A stretch of DNA of 64,000 bases, taken from assembly GCF_004564235.1 (NCBI RefSeq), contig NZ_SOMN01000001.1, positions 1 through 64,000 on the forward strand, read 5' to 3'. Source of the stretch: Cohnella luojiensis. Lineage in GTDB: Bacteria; Bacillota; Bacilli; Paenibacillales; Paenibacillaceae. A program made the translations under genes and the position numbers. Of this stretch, positions 17,255-25,813 are shown piece by piece. The notes below the pieces were generated by a model. It searched no databases. It saw only the letters and a program-made list of their open reading frames with translations, and was not told the origin of the DNA. Each line of letters begins with the position of its first letter. Position 1 is the first letter of the stretch.

Positions 17255-18151
17255 ATGTTCAGTTGGAGGCGGCTGCAAGAAAATTCTCTGTTTTTATTCC
17301 CGAGCGTCATCCTTACCCTGGTATTAGGTATCTATCCATTACTATGGATGCTGCGTTTTATGTTTTATGATTATCCCGGTTACGGCGACGAGCTGTTCGT
17401 CGGCTTGGACAATTTCGAGCGGTTGGCGAGAGATTCCGAGTTCTGGAAATCGGTTCAGAACACATTCGTGTTCGCGGCCGGCAAGCTGTTGATAACGATT
17501 CCGTTGTCTCTGCTTCTGGCTGTTCTATTAAACAAGAGCTTCCGAGGACGTAATCTGTTGCGGGCAGTTTATTTCATGCCAACGATCATTAGTACGGCAG
17601 TAATTTCTGTCGTCTTCTATATTATCTTCAATTCCTATAACGGCATGGTCAACCAGCTTTTGATGAAATATCATCTGATCGATCAGCCCGTTCCCTGGCT
17701 GGGACCTAAATATGCCATGCTGACCGTAATTCTTGTGGCGGCATGGGGAGCTGTCGGCAACTATATGCTGCTGTTTCTTGCCGGGCTGCAGAGCATTCCG
17801 CAGGATCTATACGAAAGTGCTTCAATCGACGGAGCGAATGCCGTACAGAGGTTTCGGTATATTACGATTCCAATGCTGGGACCCATTATGCAGATCATTA
17901 TTATGCTGGCGATTATTGCTTCGCTGAAAGGGTACGAAAGTATAATGGTCATGACCGACGGAGGCCCAATCGGCAAGACTGAGGTCATGTATTTATACTT
18001 GTATAAGCTGCTTTTCCCGGTTCCGACAGGCCCGCCCGTCGAACAACAGCTGGGTTACGGGAGTGCCGTTGGTTTTGCGACGGCTATTATCGTTGGACTA
18101 ATCACGGCGATCTATTATTTTATGACCAAAAAAATGAACAAGGTATTCTAG
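17255..18151 (+). CDS. Sugar ABC transporter permease (MalF/UgpA type, cluster A)
   Basis: This is the first membrane subunit of the cluster A sugar importer. Its 298 residues hold six hydrophobic helices. The binding-protein-dependent permease loop reads ESASIDGANAVQRFRYITIPMLGP near residue 190, the EAA-type contact with the ATPase. GGAGG lies eight bases before ATG 17255. It is followed closely by its partner permease, 15 bases downstream. Confidence 0.92.
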   Translation: MFSWRRLQENSLFLFPSVILTLVLGIYPLLWMLRFMFYDYPGYGDELFVGLDNFERLARDSEFWKSVQNTFVFAAGKLLITIPLSLLLAVLLNKSFRGRNLLRAVYFMPTIISTAVISVVFYIIFNSYNGMVNQLLMKYHLIDQPVPWLGPKYAMLTVILVAAWGAVGNYMLLFLAGLQSIPQDLYESASIDGANAVQRFRYITIPMLGPIMQIIIMLAIIASLKGYESIMVMTDGGPIGKTEVMYLYLYKLLFPVPTGPPVEQQLGYGSAVGFATAIIVGLITAIYYFMTKKMNKVF

Positions 18152-18166
18152 GAGGCGAGTCTGCTA

Positions 18167-19039
18167 ATGAACGTACAATCGTTATCTATTGAAAAATCAT
18201 CGGCACGGCTCGCTAGAACCGTAAGTCGCGCGGTAATTTGGTTGTTTTTACTGGCGACGGCGCTTCTGACCTTGTTTCCTGTATTAATGACGTTATCCGG
18301 TTCTTTGAAGAGCAACTCCGAACTGATGACCGGCGGCGGACTGCTGCCTAAGGTGTGGCAATTCGCCAATTATTCGCAAGCGTGGGAGCAAACTAATTTC
18401 GCCCGATTCACATGGAACAGTCTATTTCTGAGTATCTCTGTAACGATTGGCACACTTCTTGTAGCGGCCATGGCTGCGTATGTCGTCGACCGAAGGCAAT
18501 TTCCGGGGAAAGCGCTCTATGTCGGAGTTCAGGCATCGACGATGTTCATTTCCGTTGGGGCAATTGTACTGCGGCCGCAATTCGATCTTATGGTCAAGCT
18601 TCATTTGAATACATCGCTGTGGGGGGTCATTCTCATTCTTGTGAGCGCCCATGCAACGACATTCTTTATTCTGATCGGCTTCTTCAAAGCGATTCCAAGG
18701 GATCTTGATGAAGCGGCTATGATTGACGGCTCAGGTTTTATTCGCACCTTCTATAAGATCATTCTTCCGTTGCTGGCGCCAGGGCTGGGGATTTCCGGAC
18801 TGTTCGCGTTTCGGCATGCGTGGAATGAATATATTTTACCGCTCGTATTTACAATGACGAATCCGCAATTGCAGACGCTGACGGTAGGGTTGGCGAATCT
18901 TCGTTACGGCACATCTGCCGCTATGCAGACCCATCTTATGATGGCTGGAGCTTGCTTGTCGATTCTGCCTATGCTGCTTGTCTATATGGTTGCGAACAAA
19001 TCGTTCATGCAGGTCACGGCAGGTTCTATTAAAGGTTAG
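18167..19039 (+). CDS. Sugar ABC transporter permease (MalG/UgpE type, cluster A)
   Basis: This is the second membrane subunit. The N-terminal helix is followed by TLFPVLMTLSGSLKSNSE, typical of MalG-type proteins. The EAA loop reads DEAAMIDGSGFIRTFYKIILP near residue 185, and the protein ends with the usual SFMQVTAGSIKG. Six membrane segments are predicted by eye. The ATG is 11 bases after GGAGG. It is immediately followed by the GH130 gene, so transport and intracellular processing are in one transcript. Confidence 0.92.
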   Translation: MNVQSLSIEKSSARLARTVSRAVIWLFLLATALLTLFPVLMTLSGSLKSNSELMTGGGLLPKVWQFANYSQAWEQTNFARFTWNSLFLSISVTIGTLLVAAMAAYVVDRRQFPGKALYVGVQASTMFISVGAIVLRPQFDLMVKLHLNTSLWGVILILVSAHATTFFILIGFFKAIPRDLDEAAMIDGSGFIRTFYKIILPLLAPGLGISGLFAFRHAWNEYILPLVFTMTNPQLQTLTVGLANLRYGTSAAMQTHLMMAGACLSILPMLLVYMVANKSFMQVTAGSIKG

Positions 19040-19053
19040 AGGAGGGAAATCCC

Positions 19054-20058
19054 ATGAACGAATTTACGATCGGCCCGCTGCATTCCAGCAAGGTTATCCA
19101 CCGTCATCCTTCAAATCCGATATTGGCGCCGAAGGATGTCCCTTACGGCCCTGCGATGGTGTTTAATGCTGGAGTTACTAAATTTCAAGGAAAATACGTT
19201 ATGGTATTCCGCAACGATTACGGGGATGCCGACAAACATACGATCCTACCGCATAGCACGACCAATCTGGGAGTTGCGTTTAGCGATGATGGGGTGAAAT
19301 GGGATGTCAAAGCTACACCCTGCTGGACTTGGAACGATGAAGAGGTCATCCGGGTTTATGACCCGCGGCTAACCGTTATCGACGACAAATGCTACATGTG
19401 TTTCGCGGTAGACACGAAGCATGGGCTGCGCGGAGGGATCGCCGTGACCGAGAACTTCGAGAGCTTCGAGGTGCTCAGCCTATCCTTGCCCGATAATCGG
19501 AACATGGTGTTGTTTCCGGAGAAGATAGCGGGGCATTACGCGCGGTTGGAAAGACCCTTTCCGGTTTATAGCCGAGGAGGAATCGACCGCTTCGATATGT
19601 GGATGAGCGATTCCCCTGATTTGCGCTATTGGGGCAACTCCAAACTGCTGCTTGCGGTCGAACAGGTTCCCTTCGCTAACGACAAGGTTGGACCTGGAGC
19701 TCCCCCAATCAAGACGGAGAAGGGGTGGCTGACGACGTTCCATGCAGTCGATATCGACCACAGCCGAGGTAAGAACGGATGGGAGGATATATGGAAGAAG
19801 CGATATACGGCTGGGATTATGTTGCTCGATTCGGATAATCCGAGCAGAATTATCGGCTTGGCGAAAACTCCTCTGCTCGCTCCCGAGGCGGCTTACGAGA
19901 TTGATGGCGGGTTCCGCAACCATGTCATTTTCCCGGGAGGCATGATTCTCGAGGAATCCGGCGAAGTGAAAATCTATTACGGTGCCGCCGATACGGTGGA
20001 ATGCTTGGCAACTGCTCATGTAGATGATTTAGTGCGTCTATGTTTGGAGGAGAGATAA
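19054..20058 (+). CDS. GH130 glycoside phosphorylase-like enzyme
   Basis: This is a probable cytoplasmic enzyme cleaving a beta-mannoside (or related glycoside) with phosphate, as in known GH130 phosphorylases. Evidence is the GH130 opening RHPSNPILAPKDVPYGPAMVFNAG, the five-bladed-propeller-style repeats (FRNDYG, GVAFSDDGVKW, YDPRLTVIDDKCYM, GGIDRFDMWMSDSPD), and the late HVIFPGG...IYYGAADT. No signal peptide is present, so it acts on imported sugar. At 334 residues it is of normal size. The acceptor and exact linkage cannot be read from sequence. It is encoded between the permeases and an FAD oxidoreductase in one operon. Confidence 0.85.
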   Translation: MNEFTIGPLHSSKVIHRHPSNPILAPKDVPYGPAMVFNAGVTKFQGKYVMVFRNDYGDADKHTILPHSTTNLGVAFSDDGVKWDVKATPCWTWNDEEVIRVYDPRLTVIDDKCYMCFAVDTKHGLRGGIAVTENFESFEVLSLSLPDNRNMVLFPEKIAGHYARLERPFPVYSRGGIDRFDMWMSDSPDLRYWGNSKLLLAVEQVPFANDKVGPGAPPIKTEKGWLTTFHAVDIDHSRGKNGWEDIWKKRYTAGIMLLDSDNPSRIIGLAKTPLLAPEAAYEIDGGFRNHVIFPGGMILEESGEVKIYYGAADTVECLATAHVDDLVRLCLEER

Positions 20059-20060
20059 AT

Positions 20061-21452
20061 ATGAGCTTTGATCAAGTGACATTGCCGGCAGAAAATATAC
20101 CGGTATCCCGCGATGTCGATGTCGTTGTAGCCGGCGGCGGTGCGGCGGGCATTGCTGCAGCGATAAGCGCTGCGGCTAATGGCGCGAATACGCTTCTCAT
20201 CGAGCAAAGGGGATTTCTCGGTGGAATGGGAACGGTTGCCCTCGTTCCGGCGTTCTGCCCATTTACCGATAAAGAGAAACCAATCATCCGCGGCATCGGG
20301 CTGGAGCTAATGGAACGGATGAAGCAGGCTTGCAATTCGGATTACAGAAATAATTACGAGAATACGCTGGATTGGGTGCCCATTGATCCAGAGGTGCTCA
20401 AGAGGATTTATGACAACGCTGTGATAGAGAGCGGTGTTTCGCTTTTGTTTCATACCTTCGTGTATGATGTTCTGCTTTCCGAGGATAAAAGAAACATTGA
20501 AGGCGTGATTATCGTAAACAAAACGGGGCGTTCATTCGTGCGATGCCGTTATGTCATAGATGCCAGCGGAGATGCCGATATAGCAGCCTTAGCCGGGGTG
20601 CCGTTTCAGAAGGGCGGAGAGCAGGGAGAGCTGCAACCGGGAAGTATGTGTTATTTGCTTGCCAATGTGGACAAGAAGAGGTTTGAACGGTTTCTTCGGG
20701 AATCCGGAGATTCGGGCCAGCTTCACCGCGCGGTGGAACGGGCAATTGCCGACGGATCGCTGCCGGAAGGACGCAAGTCCGTTTCGGGTTTGGCATGGGT
20801 AAACGATTATCTGGTCGGCGTTAATTTCGGGCATGTATTCGGGATCGACGGCACCAAGGCGGAGGATTTAACCCGCGGGGCTATCGAAGGCCGCGCGCTG
20901 GCGGAAAGGCAGACCCGGTTTTTCCGCGAATACGTTCCAGGCTTCGAGAATGCCCATATGGTTGCCAGCGGAGAACAGGTAGGCATTCGTGAAACGAGGC
21001 GAATTCAAGGGGATTATGTACTTACGGGAGAGGACTTTATGGAGGCTCGCTCCTTCCCTGACGATATTGCGCGTAACGCTTATTATATCGATATTCATTT
21101 AGCTAACAGCAAAGGAAGCATGACCTTCACCCACCTGCCGCCTGGCCAATCTCACGGAGTCCCTTACCGCGTCCTTCTGCCGCTTGGCATAGACAACCTG
21201 TGGGTACCGGGAAGAGCGGCTTCCTCCGACAGGGCGGTTCAAGGGTCTCTTAGGGTGATGCCGAATTGCTTCGCAATGGGGCAGGCATCCGGAACGGCTG
21301 CCGCATTGGCGTTAAGCTCAACCGCCAAGTCTCGAGAAATTCCTATTGCAAGGCTTCAGCAGCTATTGCTTGAGCAGGGTGCATGGCTCGGTGAAAGCTT
21401 TGTCGGCGCTGCCGTAGAAGGACAATTGGAAGTCGATGTGGCTGACAGTTGA
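20061..21452 (+). CDS. FAD-dependent oxidoreductase (FAD_oxidored family)
   Basis: This is a flavoprotein probably oxidising a sugar or a sugar-derived hydroxyl. The N-terminal dinucleotide fold is clear: DVVVAGGGAAGIAAAISAAANG near residues 17-40, followed by an acidic strand end (LLIEQRGFLGG). A second conserved glycine/aspartate stretch, YVIDASGDADIAALAG, lies near 172-187. The C-terminus has VPGRAASSDRAVQGSLRVMPNC, a pattern typical of this family. ATG 20061 is preferred because GGAGG at 20046 gives good spacing; ATG 20040 precedes that site. No signal peptide is present. Its substrate is unknown; co-transcription with GH130 suggests a role in processing the imported glycan. Confidence 0.8.
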   Translation: MSFDQVTLPAENIPVSRDVDVVVAGGGAAGIAAAISAAANGANTLLIEQRGFLGGMGTVALVPAFCPFTDKEKPIIRGIGLELMERMKQACNSDYRNNYENTLDWVPIDPEVLKRIYDNAVIESGVSLLFHTFVYDVLLSEDKRNIEGVIIVNKTGRSFVRCRYVIDASGDADIAALAGVPFQKGGEQGELQPGSMCYLLANVDKKRFERFLRESGDSGQLHRAVERAIADGSLPEGRKSVSGLAWVNDYLVGVNFGHVFGIDGTKAEDLTRGAIEGRALAERQTRFFREYVPGFENAHMVASGEQVGIRETRRIQGDYVLTGEDFMEARSFPDDIARNAYYIDIHLANSKGSMTFTHLPPGQSHGVPYRVLLPLGIDNLWVPGRAASSDRAVQGSLRVMPNCFAMGQASGTAAALALSSTAKSREIPIARLQQLLLEQGAWLGESFVGAAVEGQLEVDVADS

Positions 21453-22453
21453 GAGCGATTCCTTTGGCAGACGATTTATTTTACGGAGCGGTTTCCCTCG
21501 AGCATATAGATGGGGGGATCAAGCCATGGCGAATTCCGTATCGGGATCTCGCGTTATTTCTGCCGAACGGGATCGATTCGAAAGCGGAAATCTGTGCTGG
21601 AGTAAGGCTTCGGCTGCGAACCGATTCTACATCTGTTATCATCATGTTCGCACCTCTGGAAGAAGCTGCCCGTATGGATTGCACAGTGGATGGAGCTTTG
21701 CATTCAACGGTAGCGTTGCTTAAGGGAGATAGTGCAGCTCCATTCACTATGCTGCCCGGTGAAATGGCGGATTTGGAGATTTTCTTGCCTCAAAATACCG
21801 GCATGACGATAATCGGCTTGCGAGTGATGTCTTGCGCGGAATTTGCTTTTTTCCCGGATCAAAGGCCGAAATGGGTAACCTACGGCAGCTCTATCACCCA
21901 GTGCGTCGACGCGCGGAGCCCATCTTATACTTGGCCGGCTATTGCCTCCCGGAGATCCCAATTTAACCTGACATGTCTCGGATTCTCGGGGAATTGTCAC
22001 CTAGAGCCAACGGTCGCCCGGATGATCCGGGATTTGCCGGCGGATTTCATTTCCCTTTGTGTAGGGATTAATGTCTATGGAGCAGCCACGCTTAGCCCTC
22101 GAACCTTCAAGCCGGCGCTTATTGGAATGTTGGAGACGATTCGGGAGAAGCATAGCCATACCCCGCTGCTGGTCATCTCACCCATTTATGCTCCGGATCG
22201 CGAGACAACGGAGAATAAGCTGGGCTTTACGTTAATCGCAATGCGCGAAGAGATTAGCCAAACGGTAGCTCTGATGCAAAATCGGGGTGACCGCCGCATT
22301 TTTTATCTGGATGGATTAGAATTGCTTGGTTTAGCTGACGCAGATCATCTTCCGGACGGCCTTCACCCGGATGCCTCTGGCTATGAGCTAATGGCAGATC
22401 GTTTTGTGGATAGAGGGATTAACGCATTGCGTGATAAAGGTATTTTTTTATAA
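21449..22453 (+). CDS. SGNH/GDSL-type hydrolase (probable carbohydrate esterase)
   Basis: This is a likely deacylase acting on the imported sugar. A beta-rich N-terminal domain of about 130 residues is followed by the SGNH domain. Block I is TYGSSITQ (Ser nucleophile), then GFSGNCH (oxyanion Gly and Asn), GINVYG and the block V DGLHPDASGY with the Asp and His of the triad. No signal peptide is present, so it is cytoplasmic. The TTG start overlaps the stop of the oxidoreductase gene (TTGA), so translation is coupled. It is the last gene of the operon; no strong terminator is seen before the ArsR promoter. Confidence 0.8.
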   Translation: MRAIPLADDLFYGAVSLEHIDGGIKPWRIPYRDLALFLPNGIDSKAEICAGVRLRLRTDSTSVIIMFAPLEEAARMDCTVDGALHSTVALLKGDSAAPFTMLPGEMADLEIFLPQNTGMTIIGLRVMSCAEFAFFPDQRPKWVTYGSSITQCVDARSPSYTWPAIASRRSQFNLTCLGFSGNCHLEPTVARMIRDLPADFISLCVGINVYGAATLSPRTFKPALIGMLETIREKHSHTPLLVISPIYAPDRETTENKLGFTLIAMREEISQTVALMQNRGDRRIFYLDGLELLGLADADHLPDGLHPDASGYELMADRFVDRGINALRDKGIFL

Positions 22454-22466
22454 GTAATAAATGATA

Positions 22467-22494
22467 TTGACATATCGACGATTGTCGATATAAT
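22467..22494 (+). promoter_or_regulatory. ArsR-gene promoter with palindromic operator
   Basis: TTGACA (22467-22472) and TATAAT (22489-22494) are spaced 16 bp. Between them sits a perfect 8-bp-arm palindrome, ATATCGAC-GATT-GTCGATAT (22472-22491). Binding there would block RNA polymerase. The expected start of transcription is at about 22501, essentially at the ATG at 22502, so the mRNA should be leaderless. Confidence 0.85.
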
Positions 22495-22501
22495 AAAATG
22501 T

Positions 22502-22804
22502 ATGAAACCCATTGAAATATTCAAGGCTCTATCCAACGAATCGCGGCTTCAAATTCTGGAATGGCTCAAGGATCCGGAACAACATTTTACGCCCCACGAA
22601 GGGATTGATATGCGCACGATCGGGGTATGCGTAAGCCAGTTCACGGACAAATTGAACATGACGCAATCAACGGCTTCGCAATATCTTGCGATGCTTCAAA
22701 GAGCCGGACTCATTAAGACGAAGCGGATCGGCAAGTTTACGTATTACCAAAGAGATGAGCAAGCCATTCGTGAAGTAGCGGATTATTTTAAGCAACAGAT
22801 GTAA
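22502..22804 (+). CDS. ArsR-family transcriptional repressor
   Basis: This is a small winged-helix repressor. The 100 residues match the family throughout: an opening of KPIEIFKALSNESRLQILEWL, a recognition region MTQSTASQYLAMLQRAGLI near 60-78, and a wing (KRIGKFTYYQRD). A Cys in GVCVSQF near 40 is the only obvious thiol, so metal sensing by a Cys cluster is not supported. There is no ribosome-binding site; the -10 box ends seven bases before ATG, implying leaderless translation. The palindrome in its own promoter recurs before the exporter gene, so it likely represses both. Confidence 0.9.
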   Translation: MKPIEIFKALSNESRLQILEWLKDPEQHFTPHEGIDMRTIGVCVSQFTDKLNMTQSTASQYLAMLQRAGLIKTKRIGKFTYYQRDEQAIREVADYFKQQM

Positions 22805-22811
22805 ATCGTTG

Positions 22812-22848
22812 AACTGAATTTCGATAACCGGAGTTCAGTTTGATTTTT
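22812..22848 (+). terminator. Probable terminator after the ArsR gene
   Basis: AACTGAA and TTCAGTT pair around a 15-nt loop, followed by GATTTTT. The stem is short, so termination may be partial. Confidence 0.5.
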
Positions 22849-22856
22849 CGGAAATC

Positions 22857-22881
22857 ATATCGACAATTCGTGATATATAAT
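22857..22881 (+). promoter_or_regulatory. Exporter promoter with ArsR-type operator
   Basis: ATATCGAC-AATT-CGTGATAT at 22857-22876 repeats the left arm of the ArsR promoter palindrome exactly and its right arm imperfectly. It abuts a TATAAT at 22876-22881. It is most simply read as a second ArsR operator. Confidence 0.7.
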
Positions 22882-22906
22882 TATTAAATGAAGGAGAGGA
22901 ATTTCT

Positions 22907-24067
22907 TTGTCAAACACATGGAAAGTTTATATTTTGGCTATCGTCAGTTTTTTAGTCGGAACGTCAGAGTATATCATATCAGGTATTTTGGATAAGATTG
23001 CAGATTCGCTTGGAACATCGCTGGCCGCAGCAGGGCAGCTCATCACCATTTTCTCGCTTGTTTATGCCATTGGTACCCCCATCTTAATGGCTTTGACTGC
23101 TGGCATGGATCGACGGAGGTTAATGATTTACGCTCTTGGACTGTTCGTACTCGGGAATATCCTTTCATTTGTTTTACCTGGCTATGGACTGTTTGTCGCC
23201 GCACGGATTATTATGGCCCTTGGCGCAGGGATGGTTGTCGTGACGGCTTTGAGCATTGCGGCCAAAATAGCTCCGCCTGGCAAGCAAGCCGGTTCGATTG
23301 CAACGGTCATAATGGGTTTCACGGCTTCGTTGATTATCGGCGTGCCCCTTGGAAGAGTGATGGCTGAAGCATTTGGGTGGAAGTCTGTTTTCGCAGGAAT
23401 TGCTGTATTGGGGTTGCTCGCGATGATCGTGATTGTCCTCGCTATTCCGCACATCAGGGGAGATAAACCGATTCCGTTGGTCCGACAGCTTGGCCTTTTG
23501 AAGAAAAGAAAAGTGGCCATCGGGCTGTCCATCACTTTCTTCTGGCTAGCTGGATACTCGATTGCGTATACCTATCTGTCGCCTTATCTGCTTGCTGTTT
23601 CGGGGATAAGCGACAAGTGGATTAGCGGTGTATTGCTTATTTTCGGGATTGCCAGCTTGATCGGGTCAAAATTCGGAGGCTACAGCACGGATCGCTGGGG
23701 AATCCCGGTTACGTTAATGGGCGGTATGGTACTGCACATTGTTATGCTGATTGTGTTGTCGTTCGTGACGAACACATTGGTCGGCGTGGTGGCCATCCTT
23801 ATCGTATGGTCATTCGCGGCCTGGTCATCCGGTCCGACTCAGCAATATCTATTGACGACGATCGAGCCGGAATCGACAGGAACGATGCTTGGTCTCAACC
23901 AGTCCATGATGCAATTGGCCATGGCTGCGGGAGCCGGAATCGGAGGTATTGTCGTGGAGAAGGTTTCACTTGCATCCGTATCGTGGATCGGGGCCATCGG
24001 CGTTGCCGTGGCGGTCGCATTGGCATATTCACTTACCGTTTCCGACGTATCCAAACGAAAGAAGTAA
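22907..24067 (+). CDS. MFS efflux transporter (AraJ/Cmx-like)
   Basis: This is a proton-driven exporter of the major facilitator superfamily. The 386 residues form about twelve hydrophobic helices. The conserved loop after helix 2 reads TAGMDRRRLM near 63-72, and the exporter-type motif region GFTASLIIGVPLGRVM lies in helix 5. A TTG start at 22907 follows AAGGAGAGG by seven bases. The upstream operator ties it to the ArsR repressor. The drug or metabolite it removes cannot be told from sequence. Confidence 0.87.
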   Translation: MSNTWKVYILAIVSFLVGTSEYIISGILDKIADSLGTSLAAAGQLITIFSLVYAIGTPILMALTAGMDRRRLMIYALGLFVLGNILSFVLPGYGLFVAARIIMALGAGMVVVTALSIAAKIAPPGKQAGSIATVIMGFTASLIIGVPLGRVMAEAFGWKSVFAGIAVLGLLAMIVIVLAIPHIRGDKPIPLVRQLGLLKKRKVAIGLSITFFWLAGYSIAYTYLSPYLLAVSGISDKWISGVLLIFGIASLIGSKFGGYSTDRWGIPVTLMGGMVLHIVMLIVLSFVTNTLVGVVAILIVWSFAAWSSGPTQQYLLTTIEPESTGTMLGLNQSMMQLAMAAGAGIGGIVVEKVSLASVSWIGAIGVAVAVALAYSLTVSDVSKRKK

Positions 24068-24132
24068 TATGACACAAGTATTTAAACAATCATCGTACTC
24101 TTTGTAGTCGATTAGCCAAAGTGAAACAAACC

Positions 24133-24168
24133 TTTCCATTGTGATATACTGTTTATACAATAAGCAGT
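24133..24168 (+). promoter_or_regulatory. TetR-gene promoter with autoregulatory operator
   Basis: TTTCCA (24133-24138) and TACAAT (24156-24161) are spaced 17 bp. An inverted repeat, ACTGTTTAT-ACA-ATAAGCAGT (24148-24168), with one mismatch between arms, covers the -10 box. The half-site ACTGTTTAT recurs at the ABC exporter promoter (26737-26765). Confidence 0.65.
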
Positions 24169-24200
24169 TTTAACCGTAGATCGGCTATGGAGGCCATGAA

Positions 24201-24983
24201 ATGACGCAGAACGGCAGTCACGAGGAGCAAGAAGAAGTGTTGAAGAGTTTGCCTAACGGCGTGACGCTAAGTTGGGGGATCATTAAACAACCGCGAAGAG
24301 GGCCGAAGGGCGAGCTAAGCATCGAAAAGATCGTTGCGGCGGCTATCGCCATCGCCGATCAGGATGGGCTCCCCGCCGTCTCGATGAGTCGGGTTGCCCA
24401 ATCTTTGGGGTACTCGACCATGTCCCTTTACAGATACATTGCGAGCAAAGAAGATCTTCTTATCCTCATGCAGGACGCCGTAAGCAATGTACCGATTCCC
24501 CCGGAAGACGCCGCCTTGGACTGGCGCGATGGCATGAGGGAATACGTGAGAGTTTGTGTCCAGGTTTTCCGGGATCATCCTTGGTACAGCGATATCCCGA
24601 TCATGAGCATCCCCACTACGCCGAATACCCTTCAAATCATTGACTGGCTATTGCGTACGATGCGGGATTTCCCGTTAAACGACTACGAGAAAATATCGTT
24701 CGTTCTCTTGTTAAGTAGTTACGCGAGGGCGTGTGGAATGATACAACGGGATATGGATCGGGTGATCCAATCAGGGAGAAGCCCGGAATCCTTCAGCGGG
24801 TCCGACTATAGCGCGGCATTGAAGTATCTGGTGAAGGCGGATCGATTCCCGGACTTGTATCCGGTTATTCATTCCGGTGCCTACACGGACGATACCGACA
24901 GTCCGATCGGCAACGATCTCGATTTCGGATTGGAACGGATTCTAGACGGTATCGCGCATTACCTAGAAAATAAACGGAAATAA
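24201..24983 (+). CDS. TetR/AcrR-family transcriptional regulator
   Basis: This is a ligand-responsive repressor. A 35-residue N-terminal extension precedes the helix-turn-helix domain (LSIEKIVAAAIAIADQDGL, then VAQSLGYSTMSLYRYIASKEDLL near 80-105). The C-terminal domain of about 150 residues is the TetR_C ligand pocket found with drug exporters. At 260 residues it is longer than the usual 190-220. It ends in HYLENKRK, words also found at 9704. It faces the convergent ABC exporter genes, sharing a bidirectional terminator, and shares an operator half-site with them. Confidence 0.88.
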   Translation: MTQNGSHEEQEEVLKSLPNGVTLSWGIIKQPRRGPKGELSIEKIVAAAIAIADQDGLPAVSMSRVAQSLGYSTMSLYRYIASKEDLLILMQDAVSNVPIPPEDAALDWRDGMREYVRVCVQVFRDHPWYSDIPIMSIPTTPNTLQIIDWLLRTMRDFPLNDYEKISFVLLLSSYARACGMIQRDMDRVIQSGRSPESFSGSDYSAALKYLVKADRFPDLYPVIHSGAYTDDTDSPIGNDLDFGLERILDGIAHYLENKRK

Positions 24984-24985
24984 AA

Positions 24986-25022
24986 AAGAACAGCGATTCG
25001 GCGATGCCGAGTCGCTGTTCTT
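24986..25022. terminator. Bidirectional terminator between TetR and ABC exporter genes
   Basis: AAGAACAGCGA and TCGCTGTTCTT form an 11-bp stem, extended inward by TCGGC and GCCGA. A-rich bases precede it on the left and T's follow on the right, so it can end both the rightward TetR and leftward exporter transcripts. Confidence 0.85.
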
Positions 25023-25024
25023 CA

Positions 25025-25813
25025 TTACCGGAGTCCCGCGTTTCGTCGGAATGCGATGAAACACCAAGAGATGGAGAAGATAAGGATGACCGCACACCAT
25101 CCGATTGCCCACCAGCCTTGATGTTGTATCGGGGTGCCTGTAAGCAATCCGCGAATGGTCTCGATAACCGGCGTGATAGGCTGGTGGTTCGCGAAACCTT
25201 GCAACCAGTTCGGCATCGTGCTCGTCGGGACGAACGCGCTGGATAGGTAGGGGAGGAACAGCAGCGCGAATCCGTATCCGCTGGCTGCGGACGGACTGCC
25301 GGTTACTAACCCGATGGCCGCGAAAAGCCAAGTAAACGTCAGGATGAACAAGATAATGACGCCAAGAGCCGCCAACCACTCTATGCCGTTAGCGGATGGC
25401 CGAAATCCGACGAGCAAAGCGACGCCGATGACGACGATCGAGGCAACGAGGTTGCGGGCGAGACTAGCGACCACGTGTCCAGTGACAACGCTCAAGCTTC
25501 GAATCGGCATCGTGCGGAAGCGGTCGATGATGCCGTTCGTCATGTCTTGCGCGACATCGACGGCGGTACTGGACGAACCGAATCCCGCACAGAGCAAGAT
25601 AATTCCCGGTACGACGTAATTCACGTAGTTCCCGCCCGGATCGATTGCCCCTCCAAACACATAAGTGAAAAGCAACATAAGCATGATAGGGAGCATAATA
25701 GCCATAATCAGCGCCTCGGCATTGCGTAAGCTGTGACGAATGCTGCGTCCGATGAAGACGACGTTCGTCATGCCGAAAGACGCGGGTTTCCTGACGGATG
25801 GTGGTGTATTCAC
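25025..25813 (-). CDS. ABC-2 type drug exporter permease (DrrB-like)
   Basis: This is the membrane half of an ABC exporter. Six hydrophobic segments are visible. The family signature region includes an N-terminal RHSLRNAEALIMAIMLPIML stretch, the central GIIDRFRTMPI loop near 90, GYGFALLFLPYLSSAFVP near 185, and the HQPITPVIETIRGLL block near 215. This order matches daunorubicin-resistance DrrB and relatives. Its start overlaps the ATPase stop by four bases (ATGA), so the pair is coupled. Confidence 0.88.
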   Translation of the reverse strand: MNTPPSVRKPASFGMTNVVFIGRSIRHSLRNAEALIMAIMLPIMLMLLFTYVFGGAIDPGGNYVNYVVPGIILLCAGFGSSSTAVDVAQDMTNGIIDRFRTMPIRSLSVVTGHVVASLARNLVASIVVIGVALLVGFRPSANGIEWLAALGVIILFILTFTWLFAAIGLVTGSPSAASGYGFALLFLPYLSSAFVPTSTMPNWLQGFANHQPITPVIETIRGLLTGTPIQHQGWWAIGWCAVILIFSISWCFIAFRRNAGLR

